A stretch of 64,000 bases of DNA. Source: Streptomyces europaeiscabiei (GTDB lineage Bacteria > Actinomycetota > Actinomycetes > Streptomycetales > Streptomycetaceae). A program made the position numbers and the translations under genes. The stretch spans positions 3,166,001 through 3,230,000 of the forward strand of contig NZ_CP107841.1 of the NCBI RefSeq assembly GCF_036346855.1, read 5' to 3'. Numbering within the stretch: position 1 is the stretch's first letter; the number at the start of each line of letters is the position of its first letter. Shown here piece after piece: positions 16,291 to 24,803 of the stretch. A model generated the notes under the pieces. The model was not told the origin of the DNA. It saw nothing but the letters and a program-made list of their open reading frames with translations, and made no database searches.

Positions 16291-16686
16291 TCAGGCCTCG
16301 TGGTAGAAGCCCACGTTGACACTGCGGGGGCCGGTGCGGTCGTAGATGACGAGTTCGCCGGAGCTGCCGTGCGGGAGCTTCGCCGTGCCGCCGTACGGGA
16401 GCGGCGAGGGCTGGTGGCCGAGCAGGGTCAGCCGCACCTCGGAGGAGGGGTCGGCGTGCGAGCCGCGCAGCCAGGTGACCTGCCAGCTCCCGTCGGGGGC
16501 GCACAGGAACTCCAGATGCACCCGGGAGACGAAGAGCCAGTCGTCCGGTGTCGCGAGCCGGCATACCGCCCGATCGCGGCCCACCCGGAGCACGCCGCCC
16601 GGCTCGCTGGGCGCGTCGGCCATCTGCATGCCGGCCGTCGCCCCGGCGTCCGCCTCGGAGACCGAGGCCATGGTGAGTTCGAGCAC
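16291..16686 (-). CDS. FHA-domain protein
   Basis: A 131-residue protein whose central part fits a forkhead-associated phosphothreonine-binding domain: GGVLRVGRDRAVCRL (the GR of the pThr loop), VSRVHLEFLC (the SRxHxE core) and a final GELVIYDRTGPRSVNVG, near the expected asparagine-turn. There is no catalytic or membrane domain. It probably binds proteins phosphorylated by Ser/Thr kinases. The start is a GTG at 16686 with AGGAG 7 nt upstream. It is convergent with the O-methyltransferase gene and divergent from the DUF1992 gene. Confidence 0.75.
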   Translation of the reverse strand: MLELTMASVSEADAGATAGMQMADAPSEPGGVLRVGRDRAVCRLATPDDWLFVSRVHLEFLCAPDGSWQVTWLRGSHADPSSEVRLTLLGHQPSPLPYGGTAKLPHGSSGELVIYDRTGPRSVNVGFYHEA

Positions 16687-16804
16687 GTACCGCTCCTAAC
16701 GGGTCAAACTCCAATTGTCGCTGCGCACGGCACGTTTGGCGTGCCGCCGCCGCATGATAATTCGCCGGATCGTCCTGTTGTGCGGGCTCCGGCACAATGG
16801 ACGC

Positions 16805-17221
16805 ATGACCGAGCGAAAGCCACCCGGTGTCAGCTTCGAGTCCTTCGTCGACAAACAGATCCGCGACGCGGAGGCGCGCGGCGACTTCAAGGCCCTCCCC
16901 GGAGTGGGCCGGCCGCTGCCGGACGACGACACGACCTACGACGAACTCTGGTGGATCAAGCGGAAGATGGCCCGCGAGGGTCTGTCCGTCCTGCCACCGA
17001 CACTCGCCCTGCGCAAGGAGGCGGAGGACGCCCTCGCGACCGCCGTCGAGGCCCCTTCCGAACACGCCGCCCGCAGGATCATCACCGAGATCAACGTCAA
17101 GATCCGCGAAATGATGTTCAAGCCGCCACCGGGACCGCCACTGGGTCTGAAGCCGTACGACGTGGAAGAGGTCGTACGGGAACGGGCCGCGCGCCGGGCG
17201 GGCGGACAGGACGCCCGGTAG
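16805..17221 (+). CDS. DUF1992 (DnaJ-homologue-C28-like) protein
   Basis: A 138-residue protein with the DUF1992 signature: FESFVDKQIRDAEARGDFKALPGVGRPLPDDD (near 11-42), then LPPTLALRKEAEDAL and RRIITEINVKIREMM. The family is widespread and sometimes labelled DnaJ homologue subfamily C member 28 although no J domain is present; its role is unknown. A CACAAT hexamer ends 6 nt before the ATG and no ribosome site is visible, so the gene is probably read from a leaderless transcript. A strong hairpin terminator follows 20 bp after the stop. Confidence 0.88.
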   Translation: MTERKPPGVSFESFVDKQIRDAEARGDFKALPGVGRPLPDDDTTYDELWWIKRKMAREGLSVLPPTLALRKEAEDALATAVEAPSEHAARRIITEINVKIREMMFKPPPGPPLGLKPYDVEEVVRERAARRAGGQDAR

Positions 17222-17241
17222 CCCGGGGAGTACCGACACAT

Positions 17242-17279
17242 GAGACCGCGCCCCGGGGCACGACCCGGGGCGCGGTCTC
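17242..17279. terminator. Strong bidirectional hairpin terminator
   Basis: A perfect 16-bp stem (17242-17257 with 17264-17279, arms starting GAGACCGCGCCCCGGG) and a 6-nt loop, between the convergent DUF1992 gene and the 17301 gene. Confidence 0.85.
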
Positions 17280-17300
17280 GTTCGTGTGCCGCTGTCGGCG

Positions 17301-17900
17301 TCAGATCCGCAGCAGGCGTTCGGTCAGCTCTCGGTAGTCGCGCAGGGCGAGGCGGAGCTGTTCGGTGTCGGTGGTGGACGCGCGGTCGTCCGCGGTGGTC
17401 TGCCAGGAGGTACGCAGGGTGCGGCGCCGCTGGGTCATCGCGTCGGTGAAGCGGGCGGTGACCTCTTCGAGGACGTGGTCCGCCTCCTCGACGGCGGACC
17501 GGGGCTCGTCGACGAACTCGCCGACCGCGTGATGCAACCGAGACGTCAGCTTGTCGCACTCGTCGTGCGGCAGGAGCGGGGAACCGGCGGAGTCGGAGCC
17601 GCCCGGGGCGGAGGCCTTGGTGTGGTCCTCGCCGCGTCCCCGGCCGGGCTCGTCGGCGACGCCCATCGTCCTGCCGGTACGCCCCTCGGTACGGCCGGCC
17701 GTCCGGCCCGCCGTGGTGTCGTCGTGGCCCGCGACGAGCGGGGCCCCGGTACCTCCGGAGCCGGTCGGGTCCGTCGCCCGCGTGCCCGGCGAGATCCCGT
17801 TGCCCTTCACCCCTTCACGCCTCGGGTCAGCGTCCCGCGTCTCGCGCGCACCACGCTCCCGGAATCCGTCGCCCCTGGTCATGTCGTCAGTCATCCCCAT
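17301..17900 (-). CDS. Conserved hypothetical, partner of the 17900 membrane protein
   Basis: A 199-residue cytosolic protein. The first half is low-complexity, rich in G, R, T and D. The second half is a helical domain (LTSRLHHAVGEFVDEPRSAVEEADHVLEEVTARFTDAMTQRRRTLRTSW..EQLRLALRDYRELTERLLRI). That domain is recognisably paralogous to the middle of the preceding gene's product (ERFVDSPREAVAEADRLLSEV). Its ATG at 17900 overlaps the upstream stop as TGATG and is preceded by AAGGGGAG, so the two are translationally coupled. The function is unknown. Confidence 0.8.
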   Translation of the reverse strand: MGMTDDMTRGDGFRERGARETRDADPRREGVKGNGISPGTRATDPTGSGGTGAPLVAGHDDTTAGRTAGRTEGRTGRTMGVADEPGRGRGEDHTKASAPGGSDSAGSPLLPHDECDKLTSRLHHAVGEFVDEPRSAVEEADHVLEEVTARFTDAMTQRRRTLRTSWQTTADDRASTTDTEQLRLALRDYRELTERLLRI

Positions 17901-18643
17901 CAACTCCCCTTCGCATGGCGCCTGGTGGGCGCCCATGGCAGATGGGACCGGTGACGGCCGTCGGCGGCCGTACCGTTGCGCTCGTCGCGTCGCGCCGTGC
18001 CGTCGTGGGCCGGGTTCTCGCGCCCGGCGGTACCGTCACGGTCCGCCCGCGCGTCCCGGCGGTCCGGTGTCACCAGGTCCTCGAACAGGGCGCGGGCCTC
18101 GATCATGGCCTCGCGCATCTCCTCGGTACCGGTACCGGTACCGGTACCGGGGCCGGCGCGGCCCTGGCCCGTGTCGCCGGTGGTGTGCGCCGCGAGGTGC
18201 ACCCGGCGGTAGCCGTGCACATGGTGGGCGTGGTGGACGGAGAGCGCCTCCAGCTGGGTCTCGTAGTGGCCGCCGTCCGGGAAGCCCCGGGCCCCGGCCA
18301 CCTCGGAGAGCAGCCGGTCCGCCTCGGCGACCGCCTCACGGGGCGAGTCGACGAAGCGTTCCTGGGCTGCCGCCCAGCGGGACTCGTACTGTTCGCGCTC
18401 GGCGCTCGGCAGCGGCCGCTTCTCCAGCGAGCCGTGCTGCTTCACCCGCTCCGCGAGTTCCCGGGCGGCGGCCCGCTCGTCGCCGTCATGGCGGCTCACG
18501 GTCCGGTCGTACTCGGGTCCGAAACGCCGCTTCAGCGATCCGCCGCCACCCGTACCCGCACGGGCGCGCCGGGTCAGGACGGCCGCCACAACGACCACGA
18601 CCGCCACGATCACGATCAAAGCGATGATCAAGCCTGTGGACAT
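17900..18643 (-). CDS. Membrane-anchored conserved hypothetical
   Basis: A 247-residue protein with an N-terminal transmembrane helix (GLIIALIVIVAVVVVVAAVLTRRAR, in-to-out start then a basic anchor). A helical domain follows: FGPEYDRTVSRHDGDERAAARELAERVKQHGSL.., the typical actinobacterial ERAAxxELxxR pattern, and FVDSPREAVAEADRLLSEVAGARGFP. A GT-repeat linker (GPGTGTGTGTEE), then EEMREAMIEARALFEDLV and a charged, R/D-rich tail complete it. GGAAGG stands 5 nt before the ATG. It overlaps its downstream neighbour by one base and shares a domain with it, which suggests they form a hetero-complex at the membrane. The function is unknown. Confidence 0.82.
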   Translation of the reverse strand: MSTGLIIALIVIVAVVVVVAAVLTRRARAGTGGGGSLKRRFGPEYDRTVSRHDGDERAAARELAERVKQHGSLEKRPLPSAEREQYESRWAAAQERFVDSPREAVAEADRLLSEVAGARGFPDGGHYETQLEALSVHHAHHVHGYRRVHLAAHTTGDTGQGRAGPGTGTGTGTEEMREAMIEARALFEDLVTPDRRDARADRDGTAGRENPAHDGTARRDERNGTAADGRHRSHLPWAPTRRHAKGS

Positions 18644-18827
18644 GAATGCCTTCCAGAGTCCTCGGCCCAGGCGTCTCGCCCCATCGGGCCGTTTCGCACC
18701 GGGTTGCCCGAACCCGTTCGTTCAAACGGCAAGTGTGCGAAGAGGACGACGGAAGGACGACGGAAGGACGACGGAAGAAGGACAACGGCGAAAATCGTTT
18801 GCGGGCCACCGCCCCTCGCTTCCGACA

Positions 18828-19397
18828 ATGACCGCCATGACCCGCATGACCCGCATGACCCGCGAGAGCCGCACGACCCGCACACCCAGCCCGCCCCGCA
18901 CGACGACCGTCTGGTCCGTGGACGAGGAGCCCTACGACTCCCCCGTCGCCGCCGCGCTCTGGCGGGCGTACTACACGGAGGTCAGCGACCGCTGGTATCT
19001 GCTGCACGAGGGACACACCACGGACCCGGACGAGCTGGAGCGGGAGGTCGCGGCGGACACCGGGGAGTACCTGGCGCCGCCGGACGGCGTGCTGCTGGTG
19101 GCGCGGTACGGGGGCGAGCCGGTCGGCACGGCGGGGGTGCGGCTGACGGACACCGCGACGGCCGAACTGAAGCGGGTCTTCCTGCTCACCGAGGCACGAG
19201 GCAAGGGCGGTGCCGCACTCCTGGTGACGGCGGCCGAGGACGCGGCCCGCGCACTCGGCGCCGAACGGATCGTCCTCGACACCCGCGGCGACCTGGTCGA
19301 GGCCCGCACGCTCTACGCCCGGCTCGGTTACGAGGAGAGCGCCCCGCACAACGACCACGAGTACGCGGACCACTGGTTCGCTAAGAGACTGGCGTAG
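18828..19397 (+). CDS. GNAT-family N-acetyltransferase
   Basis: A 189-residue GNAT protein. After a disordered Thr/Arg-rich start (repeated ATGACCCGC codons give MTRMTRMTRES), the fold is DGVLLVARYGGEPVGTAGVRL, then LKRVFLLTEARGKGGAALLVTAAEDAARALGAERIVLDTRGDLVEARTLYARLGYEE. This includes the acetyl-CoA pyrophosphate loop (RGKGGA). The substrate is not evident. The start is ambiguous among ATGs at 18828, 18837, 18846 and 18855; a GACAAT hexamer 7 nt ahead of 18837 would fit a leaderless start there. Upstream (about 18740-18782) lies a short GGACGACGGAA triplication. The stop overlaps the convergent MFS gene by 17 bp. Confidence 0.88.
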   Translation: MTAMTRMTRMTRESRTTRTPSPPRTTTVWSVDEEPYDSPVAAALWRAYYTEVSDRWYLLHEGHTTDPDELEREVAADTGEYLAPPDGVLLVARYGGEPVGTAGVRLTDTATAELKRVFLLTEARGKGGAALLVTAAEDAARALGAERIVLDTRGDLVEARTLYARLGYEESAPHNDHEYADHWFAKRLA

Positions 19398-21618
19398 ACG
19401 TGGGAGCAGTAGGCGGCGTGGGCGGCGTACCGGAGGTCGTCGTGGCCGGCGGTCGGCGAGTGATCGCCCCTTCCTCGTGCGGGCGTTCCGCGTCCGAGCC
19501 GCACAGCTCGGTGTTGAGTTCCTCGACGAGACGGACGAGGTCGGTGGGGCGGTCGGGGCCCCACCAGTCGCCGAGGAGTTCGGCGAGGGAGTCCTCGCGG
19601 GCCTTGGCCAGCTTGTCGGCGGCCTCGTGGCCGGTGTCGGTGAGGACGAGGTCGATGCCGTCACGGCGGGCGAGGCGGCGCTCCTCGACCTGCCGGGTCG
19701 CGGCCATGATCATGTCCAGCGGGACGGTGCTGCGTTCCGCGAGCACGGCCGGTTCGGCCCAGCCGTACCGCCGGATCCGCAGCAGCAGCCAGCTCGTGGC
19801 GGGCAGCAGGTCGTAGCCGGCCCGTGCGGTGATCTTCCGGTAGACGTCGCGGCGGCCCTCCCTCGACCCGAGCACCGACAGCGCCCGGCACACCTCGTCG
19901 TGCGACGACCGCTGGACCGGGTTGCTGGCGAGCGTCTCCGTGGCGTCGGGCGCCGTCACGGAGGCCCGCAGCCGGTCCTCGCGCAGGAACCAGGCGAGGA
20001 CGAAGCCGAGGAGGGCGACCGGTGCCGCGTAGAGGAAGACGTCGGTGATGGAGGAGGCGTACGCGTCGAGGACGGAGGGGCGCAGCGCGGCCGGGAGTTC
20101 GGCGATCTCACGCGGGTCGGCCTTCAGCCCGTCCACGCTCACGCCGGACGGGAGCTGGGCCCCGTCGAGCGCGTCGGTGAGCTTCTCGCCGAGGTGCCCG
20201 GCGAAGACAGTGCCGAAGACGGCCACGCCGAACGAGGCGCCGATGGACCGGAAGAAGGTCGCGCCGGAGGTGGCGACGCCGAGATCCTCGTACGGGACGG
20301 CGTTCTGCACGACGAGGACGAGGACCTGCATGACCAGACCGAGCCCGAGCCCGAAGACGAACAGGTACGCGCTCATCTCGCCGTTGCCGCTGTCCGCGTC
20401 GAGCTGGTGCAGGAGCAGCAGGCCCAGCGTGGTGACCCCCGTGCCGACGACGGGGAACACCTTCCAACGGCCCGTGCGGCTGACGATCTGCCCGGAGACC
20501 GTCGAGGACAGCAGCAGCCCGAACACCATCGGCAGCATGTGCACACCCGACATGGTCGGCGACACACCGTGCACGACCTGGAGGAACGTCGGCAGATAGG
20601 TCATCGCGCCGAACATCGCGAAGCCGACGACGAAGCTGATCACGGCGGAGAGGGTGAAGGTGCGGACACGGAACAGCTTGAGGGGCAGGACGGGTTCGGC
20701 GGCCCGCCGCTCGACGGCCACGAAGACGACGACGAGCAGCACGGCCAGTACGGAAAGGCCGGTGATCTGCGGCGAGTTCCAGTCCCAGGTGGTGCCGCCG
20801 AGGGAGGCGACCAGGACCAGACAGGTGGCCACGGAGGCGATGAGGAAAGTGCCGAGGTAGTCGATGACATGCCGCTCCGCCTTGCGCGGGATGCGCAGCA
20901 CGGCGGTGATGACGAGCAACGCCACCGCTCCGACCGGCAGGTTGACGTAGAACACCCAACGCCAGCTCAGATGCTCGGTGAACAGCCCGCCGAGCAGCGG
21001 CCCGAGCACACTCGTCGCACCGAACACCGCGCCGAACAACCCTTGGTAGCGCCCACGTTCACGCGGCGGGACCAGATCCCCGACGATCGCCATCGACAGC
21101 ACCATCAACCCGCCGCCGCCGAGCCCCTGCAGGGCACGGAACCCGATCAACTGGGGCATGTTCTGTGCCATTCCGCACAGCGCCGACCCGATGAGAAAAA
21201 TCACGATCGCCGTCTGGAAAAGCCTCTTTCGGCCGAACTGGTCGCCGAGCTTGCCCCACAGCGGTGTCGCCGCCGTCGCGGCCAGCATGTACGCCGTGAC
21301 CACCCACGAGAGGTGTTCCAGCCCGCCGAGGTCGCTCACGATCGTCGGCAGCGCCGTCGACACGATCGTCTGGTCGAGCGCCGCCAGCAGCATGCCCAGC
21401 AGGAGGGCCCCGATGGAGACCATCACACCACCGGGCACCCCTTCGGCGACGGGCACGCCCTGGCCACGGGGGCCGTCAGAGGGCGCGCGTCCGGCGGGGG
21501 CGTCGGTGCCGGCGACGGTGTGCGCGGTGCCCGTGTTCGCGCTGTCGGCGTCGGCGTCGGCGGGCTTCGTGGGTTCCTTGCCGTCGTCGGCGGCGGCGTG
21601 GCCGGTGTCATCGGTCAT
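19381..21618 (-). CDS. DHA2-type MFS drug transporter fused to a MarR-like winged helix
   Basis: A 745-residue protein. After an A/D-rich N-terminal tail, a 14-helix MFS transporter of the DHA2 type starts at VMVSIGALLLGMLLAALDQTIVSTALPTIV (motif D1), with the motif A loop GKLGDQFGRKR and motif C GPLLGGLFTEHLSWRWVFYVN. It ends near residue 570 (LLGFVLAWFLRED). The remaining about 170 residues form a cytosolic MarR-like winged helix: WLLLRIRRYGWAEPAVLAERSTVPLDMIMAATRQVEERRLARRDG and LVLTDTGHEAADKL. So pump and putative sensor/regulator are one chain. GGGAGG 6 nt before the ATG at 21618 sets the start. Role: proton-driven efflux of drugs, possibly gated or reported by the tail. Confidence 0.9.
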   Translation of the reverse strand: MTDDTGHAAADDGKEPTKPADADADSANTGTAHTVAGTDAPAGRAPSDGPRGQGVPVAEGVPGGVMVSIGALLLGMLLAALDQTIVSTALPTIVSDLGGLEHLSWVVTAYMLAATAATPLWGKLGDQFGRKRLFQTAIVIFLIGSALCGMAQNMPQLIGFRALQGLGGGGLMVLSMAIVGDLVPPRERGRYQGLFGAVFGATSVLGPLLGGLFTEHLSWRWVFYVNLPVGAVALLVITAVLRIPRKAERHVIDYLGTFLIASVATCLVLVASLGGTTWDWNSPQITGLSVLAVLLVVVFVAVERRAAEPVLPLKLFRVRTFTLSAVISFVVGFAMFGAMTYLPTFLQVVHGVSPTMSGVHMLPMVFGLLLSSTVSGQIVSRTGRWKVFPVVGTGVTTLGLLLLHQLDADSGNGEMSAYLFVFGLGLGLVMQVLVLVVQNAVPYEDLGVATSGATFFRSIGASFGVAVFGTVFAGHLGEKLTDALDGAQLPSGVSVDGLKADPREIAELPAALRPSVLDAYASSITDVFLYAAPVALLGFVLAWFLREDRLRASVTAPDATETLASNPVQRSSHDEVCRALSVLGSREGRRDVYRKITARAGYDLLPATSWLLLRIRRYGWAEPAVLAERSTVPLDMIMAATRQVEERRLARRDGIDLVLTDTGHEAADKLAKAREDSLAELLGDWWGPDRPTDLVRLVEELNTELCGSDAERPHEEGAITRRPPATTTSGTPPTPPTAPTSTPVS

Positions 21619-21813
21619 GCAGACCTCCCGAGGGCCCGAGGGCCTCGTACAACGTCCCCAGTTTCCTCTTCCTCCGGTTCCATTCCATCGTGGTCGGTGT
21701 GACCGGTTATGGCCTGTCGAGCCGTTCCGGAACCTGTGATTCCCGGGGCGCCTGGGAGATTCTGTGGCGACCGTTTGCTTAAACTCTGGAGTCTTCGCGG
21801 GGAGGAACGACAC

Positions 21814-23031
21814 GTGAGTGGACCGACCAGCCACATATGCCCGGAATGCTTCACACCCCGGGCCTCGGACGGCACGCCGTCCTGCGCGTGCGGCCGCCGC
21901 GCGTCCGAGGCCCTTCTCGAAGCCCGTACGGCCGAGGCGGCGGCCGCGGAGGACTTCGACCCCCTCCGGATACGCCCCTACGTGGAACTGGGCGACGAGA
22001 ACGACGGGGCGGGCGGAACCGCGCCGGGCGGGCCGGGACCCGATCAGACCTCGACGATCGCCATGCCGGTGACCACGGCGGCGACGGCGATCGGGCCAGA
22101 GGCGACGGACGTACGGATGTTCGAGCGGCGGGGCGGGGGCCGGGCCGGATCCGACGCGCCGAGCGCATCGAGTACGCCGAGCACGTCGAGCACGTCGAGC
22201 GCCGCTTCGACCCAGGCGCTGTTCTCGGCCCCGGCATCGCCCTCGCCGTACGCGTCGCCTCCCTCGGCCCGGCCGGCCTCGGGTGCCATGCCGACCGCCC
22301 CCACGCCCTTCGCGTCACCGGTCGCTCCCGCCGCCCTCTCCACCTCACTCTCCTCCCCGTCAGCGGGGCGCTCCGGACGTCGACGCCGCCGCCGTGCGGG
22401 GCTCGTCGTCGCCCTCGCCGGGACCGCCGCCGCGGGGGTGATGGCTGCCGCCGGGTTCGCGAGCGGCCTGTTCTCGTACGACACCCCCGAGCGGAACCGC
22501 GCGCTGCCGGACGACCTGCGGGCGAGCGCGCCGGACACGTCGCCGGACGGGGAGGCCTCGCCGGTGGAACCGTCCGGGGAGGGCGGGGGCGGTGCACCCG
22601 CACCGGCTCCGCCGGGCGGCAGCGCGGCGTCGCCGAGCCCCACGAAGAGCCCGTCCCCTTCTCCTTCGCCGTCACAGGCATCCGGCTCGCCGTCGCCGTC
22701 CGCCTCGCCCGACCCGACACAGAGCGGGCCCAGCGCCGGCGCCTCCACCGGCTCGTCGGCCGCCGGCGCGGACGAGGCGGGCGACAGCCGGCTCGTGGTA
22801 CCCAAGACGCTCCGCCTCGGCGACGACGACCCCGAGGTGACCGAACTCCAGCTCCGGCTGCGCCAGCTGGGCATCTACAACGGCGACATCGACGAGAGCT
22901 TCGACAGCCAGGTCGAACAGGCCGTCCTCGTCTACCAGACCAGCCGCGGCATCACGAAGGACATGGAGGAGCCGGGCGTCTACGGCCTGGTCACCCGGGA
23001 GCAGCTGGAGTCCGAGACCAAGACGCCGTGA
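21814..23031 (+). CDS. Peptidoglycan-binding membrane protein with zinc-ribbon-like N-terminus
   Basis: A 405-residue single-pass membrane protein. An N-terminal CPECFTPR..CACG four-Cys motif looks like a zinc ribbon. A Ser/Pro/Ala-rich cytosolic stretch, a basic RSGRRRRRRAG anchor and a TM helix (LVVALAGTAAAGVMAAAGFASGLF) follow. Then comes an extracellular SPSP-rich spacer and a C-terminal PG_binding_1 domain (TLRLGDDDPEVTELQLRLRQLGIYNGDIDESFDSQVEQAVLVYQ). The start GTG at 21814 has GGAGG 8 nt upstream. It may tether cytosolic partners to the cell wall. It is divergent from the MFS gene. Confidence 0.88.
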   Translation: MSGPTSHICPECFTPRASDGTPSCACGRRASEALLEARTAEAAAAEDFDPLRIRPYVELGDENDGAGGTAPGGPGPDQTSTIAMPVTTAATAIGPEATDVRMFERRGGGRAGSDAPSASSTPSTSSTSSAASTQALFSAPASPSPYASPPSARPASGAMPTAPTPFASPVAPAALSTSLSSPSAGRSGRRRRRRAGLVVALAGTAAAGVMAAAGFASGLFSYDTPERNRALPDDLRASAPDTSPDGEASPVEPSGEGGGGAPAPAPPGGSAASPSPTKSPSPSPSPSQASGSPSPSASPDPTQSGPSAGASTGSSAAGADEAGDSRLVVPKTLRLGDDDPEVTELQLRLRQLGIYNGDIDESFDSQVEQAVLVYQTSRGITKDMEEPGVYGLVTREQLESETKTP

Positions 23032-23161
23032 CCGACGGGGTCGACGCGCGCCGACGGGCTTGAGCGCGGCCGACAGGGGCTGTACGCGGGTGACCGGGGC
23101 TGGACGCAGCCGGCAGGGGTCGGCCCGCGCCGACTCCTCTCGCGTGATGCAGGATGAGGCC

Positions 23162-23482
23162 ATGAGCATCGTCAAGATCAATGTCCTCTCGGTTCCGGCC
23201 GAGCAGCGCGAGGTGCTGGAGAAGCGGTTCGCTTCCCGTGCCGGGGTGGTCGAGAGTTCGGACGGCTTCGAGTGGTTCGAGCTGCTGCGTCCCGTCGACG
23301 GCACCGACAAGTACCTCGTCTACACCCGCTGGCGCGACGAGGACGCCTTCAAGGCATGGATGGAGGGCCCCATGAAGCAGGCCCACCAGGGCGGCGGCGA
23401 CCGTCCCAAGCCGGCCGCCTCCGACTCGAGCGTCTGGACGTTCGAGGTCCTCCAGCAGACGGGCCCGAAGACCGGGTCCTGA
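23162..23482 (+). CDS. Antibiotic biosynthesis monooxygenase (ABM)-domain protein
   Basis: A 106-residue dimeric alpha/beta-barrel protein of the ABM/IsdG-like fold: VKINVLSVPAEQREVLEKRFASRAG, GFEWFELLRPVDGTDKYLVYTRWRDEDAFKAWM, then VWTFEVLQ. The W..W pattern and size match MhuD-like heme-degrading or YgiN-like monooxygenases of actinobacteria, but the heme-ligand pattern cannot be verified by eye. A CAGGAT hexamer ends 6 nt before the ATG, so the message is probably leaderless. A strong terminator follows. Confidence 0.85.
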   Translation: MSIVKINVLSVPAEQREVLEKRFASRAGVVESSDGFEWFELLRPVDGTDKYLVYTRWRDEDAFKAWMEGPMKQAHQGGGDRPKPAASDSSVWTFEVLQQTGPKTGS

Positions 23483-23507
23483 CACCCAGCACCCCGAGCA
23501 CCCCATC

Positions 23508-23548
23508 GCCCCCGCCCGACGGCTGTCCAACTGCCGTCGGGCGGGGGC
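23508..23548 (+). terminator. Hairpin terminator after ABM gene
   Basis: A perfect 16-bp stem GCCCCCGCCCGACGGC / GCCGTCGGGCGGGGGC with a 9-nt loop, 25 bp after the stop. Confidence 0.85.
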
Positions 23549-23629
23549 GAACCGGTATCGGGGCGAGGGCCCGGTGCCGTCCCGGACGCACCCGCGCGGC
23601 ACCTGATCGCCCCCCCACCCGACCCCCAT

Positions 23630-23655
23630 AAGTACCCACCTTTTTGTGGGTACTT
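23630..23655. promoter_or_regulatory. AAGTACCCAC-N6-GTGGGTACTT palindrome (HxlR-like operator)
   Basis: Perfect 10-bp arms with a CTTTTT spacer. GTAC-rich palindromes of this size stand in front of many HxlR-controlled oxidoreductase genes of actinomycetes. Here it is followed only by the truncated imine-reductase remnant, so it may be an orphaned operator. It is not a good terminator, since no gene ends just ahead of it. Confidence 0.5.
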
Positions 23656-23721
23656 GGCGGACGGCGGCCGTCGGGCGACCCTTGCGTTGAGGGCGCGGCC
23701 GAAGGGTCGCGTGGCAGCCCC

Positions 23722-23915
23722 GGAGACCTCTACCGCGCCCACCGGCCCGCCCTGGACGCGCTGAGCGGCACCCACACGCACCTCGGCGAGGACATCGGCC
23801 GGGCGGCGACGTACGACATCGCGCTGCTCGACCTCTTCTGGACCGCGATCGCCGGCTACACCCACGCCCTGGCGCTGGCCCGTGCGGAGGGGGTCGGAGA
23901 CGGCGGGGTCCGGGG
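23722..23915 (+). pseudogene. Truncated imine-reductase/6PGDH-like C-terminal fragment
   Basis: In one frame the sequence reads LYRAHRPALDALSGTHTHLG and AATYDIALLDLFWTAIAGYT followed by HALALARAEGVG. This is the start of the C-terminal helical domain of imine-reductase-type NAD(P)-binding proteins (typical AAxYDxALLDxxWT). The Rossmann domain before it and the rest after it are missing, and no sensible start exists. The 5' side carries an operator-like palindrome. Remnant of a deleted gene. Confidence 0.6.
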
Positions 23916-23972
23916 CGCTTTCGAATTTACGTCGAGGGGTACCCCCTGGGTAGCATCCCCGCCGTCTCCCCG

Positions 23973-24641
23973 TCAGCCGCTCACATGCAGCCGGACCGTC
24001 CCGTCCTCGGCGACCTCGACCCGCACCGCCGTCAGGTCGGGCACCACCACGTCCGGGCCGTGCGACCTGGCCCGTTCCCCGATCCCCACGACCCGCATCC
24101 CCGCGGCGCGCCCCGCCTCGATCCCCGCCTCGGAGTCCTCGAAGACGACGCAGTCCTCGGGCGGGATGCCCAGTTCCGCGGCCCCCTTCAGGAAGCCCTC
24201 GGGGTCCGGCTTGCTCGCGCCGACCGACTCGGCGGTGACGCGCAGGTCGGGCAGCGCCAGTCCGGCCGCGGCCATCCGTGCCGTGGACAGCGCGACGTCC
24301 GCCGAGGTCACGAGGGCGTGCGGCACACCACCGGCGACGAGGGACGCGAGGAACTCCGGCGCACCGGGTATCGGGACGACGCCGTCCACGTCGGCGGTCT
24401 CCTCGGCCAGCATCCGCACGTTGTCCGCGAGGTTCTGCTCCATGGGCCGGCCGGGCAGGAGGACGGCCATCGTGGCGTACCCCTGGCGGCCGTGCACCAC
24501 CTTCATGATCTCGGCGCCGTCCAGCCCGTGCCGCTCGGCCCAGCGCCGCCAGACGCGTTCGACGGCGGCGTCCGAGTTGACGAGGGTGCCGTCCATGTCC
24601 AGCAGGAGGGCGCGGGCGGTCAGAACGGTGGTGGCCGTCAT
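23973..24641 (-). CDS. HAD-superfamily phosphatase (HAD-IA, beta-PGM/YfbT-like)
   Basis: A 222-residue HAD hydrolase. Motif I is [13 protein letters not shown] (nucleophile and acid/base Asp near residue 12). A helical C1 cap covers about 20-85. Motif II is [11 protein letters not shown], motif III Lys is in [14 protein letters not shown], and motif IV is [14 protein letters not shown]. The layout and size match sugar-phosphate phosphatases or phosphoglycolate phosphatases; the substrate is unknown. The start at 24641 has GGAG 8 nt upstream. It lies 162 bp behind the Mn-exporter-like gene on the same strand. HAD enzymes need Mg2+ and can be affected by Mn2+, so the pairing may matter. An AT-rich patch at 24756-24780 may hold its own promoter. 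Confidence 0.9.
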   Translation of the reverse strand: MTATTVLTARALLLDMDGTLVNSDAAVERVWRRWAERHGLDGAEIMKVVHGRQGYATMAVLLPGRPMEQNLADNVRMLAEETADVDGVVPIPGAPEFLASLVAGGVPHALVTSADVALSTARMAAAGLALPDLRVTAESVGASKPDPEGFLKGAAELGIPPEDCVVFEDSEAGIEAGRAAGMRVVGIGERARSHGPDVVVPDLTAVRVEVAEDGTVRLHVSG

Positions 24642-24753
24642 CAGCAGCTCCAAGGCGCGAAAACAGGGGGCCGCGGATGGTCGGACCCGGCGAGGCGGCC
24701 CGGAAGGAACAAGGCGGCCCCGCCCACCGGTCAGGGAATGCGGGCGGGAGCCA

Positions 24754-24782
24754 CTTTGTTTCTCTACGGTACAAAATAAACG
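24754..24782 (-). promoter_or_regulatory. AT-rich patch, possible promoter/operator of the HAD gene
   Basis: TTTATTTTGTACCGTAGAG and AAACAAAG on the minus strand, with TTTGT/ACAAA half-sites, stand out in the GC-rich surroundings between the GDT1-like gene and the HAD gene. It is suggestive only. Confidence 0.3.
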
Positions 24783-24803
24783 GGGGCGCCGCCACCCCCT
24801 CAC

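Noticed and set aside
23630..23655. Rho-independent terminator
   Set aside because: The preceding ABM gene already has a strong terminator at 23508-23548; the symmetric GTAC arms suit an operator better.
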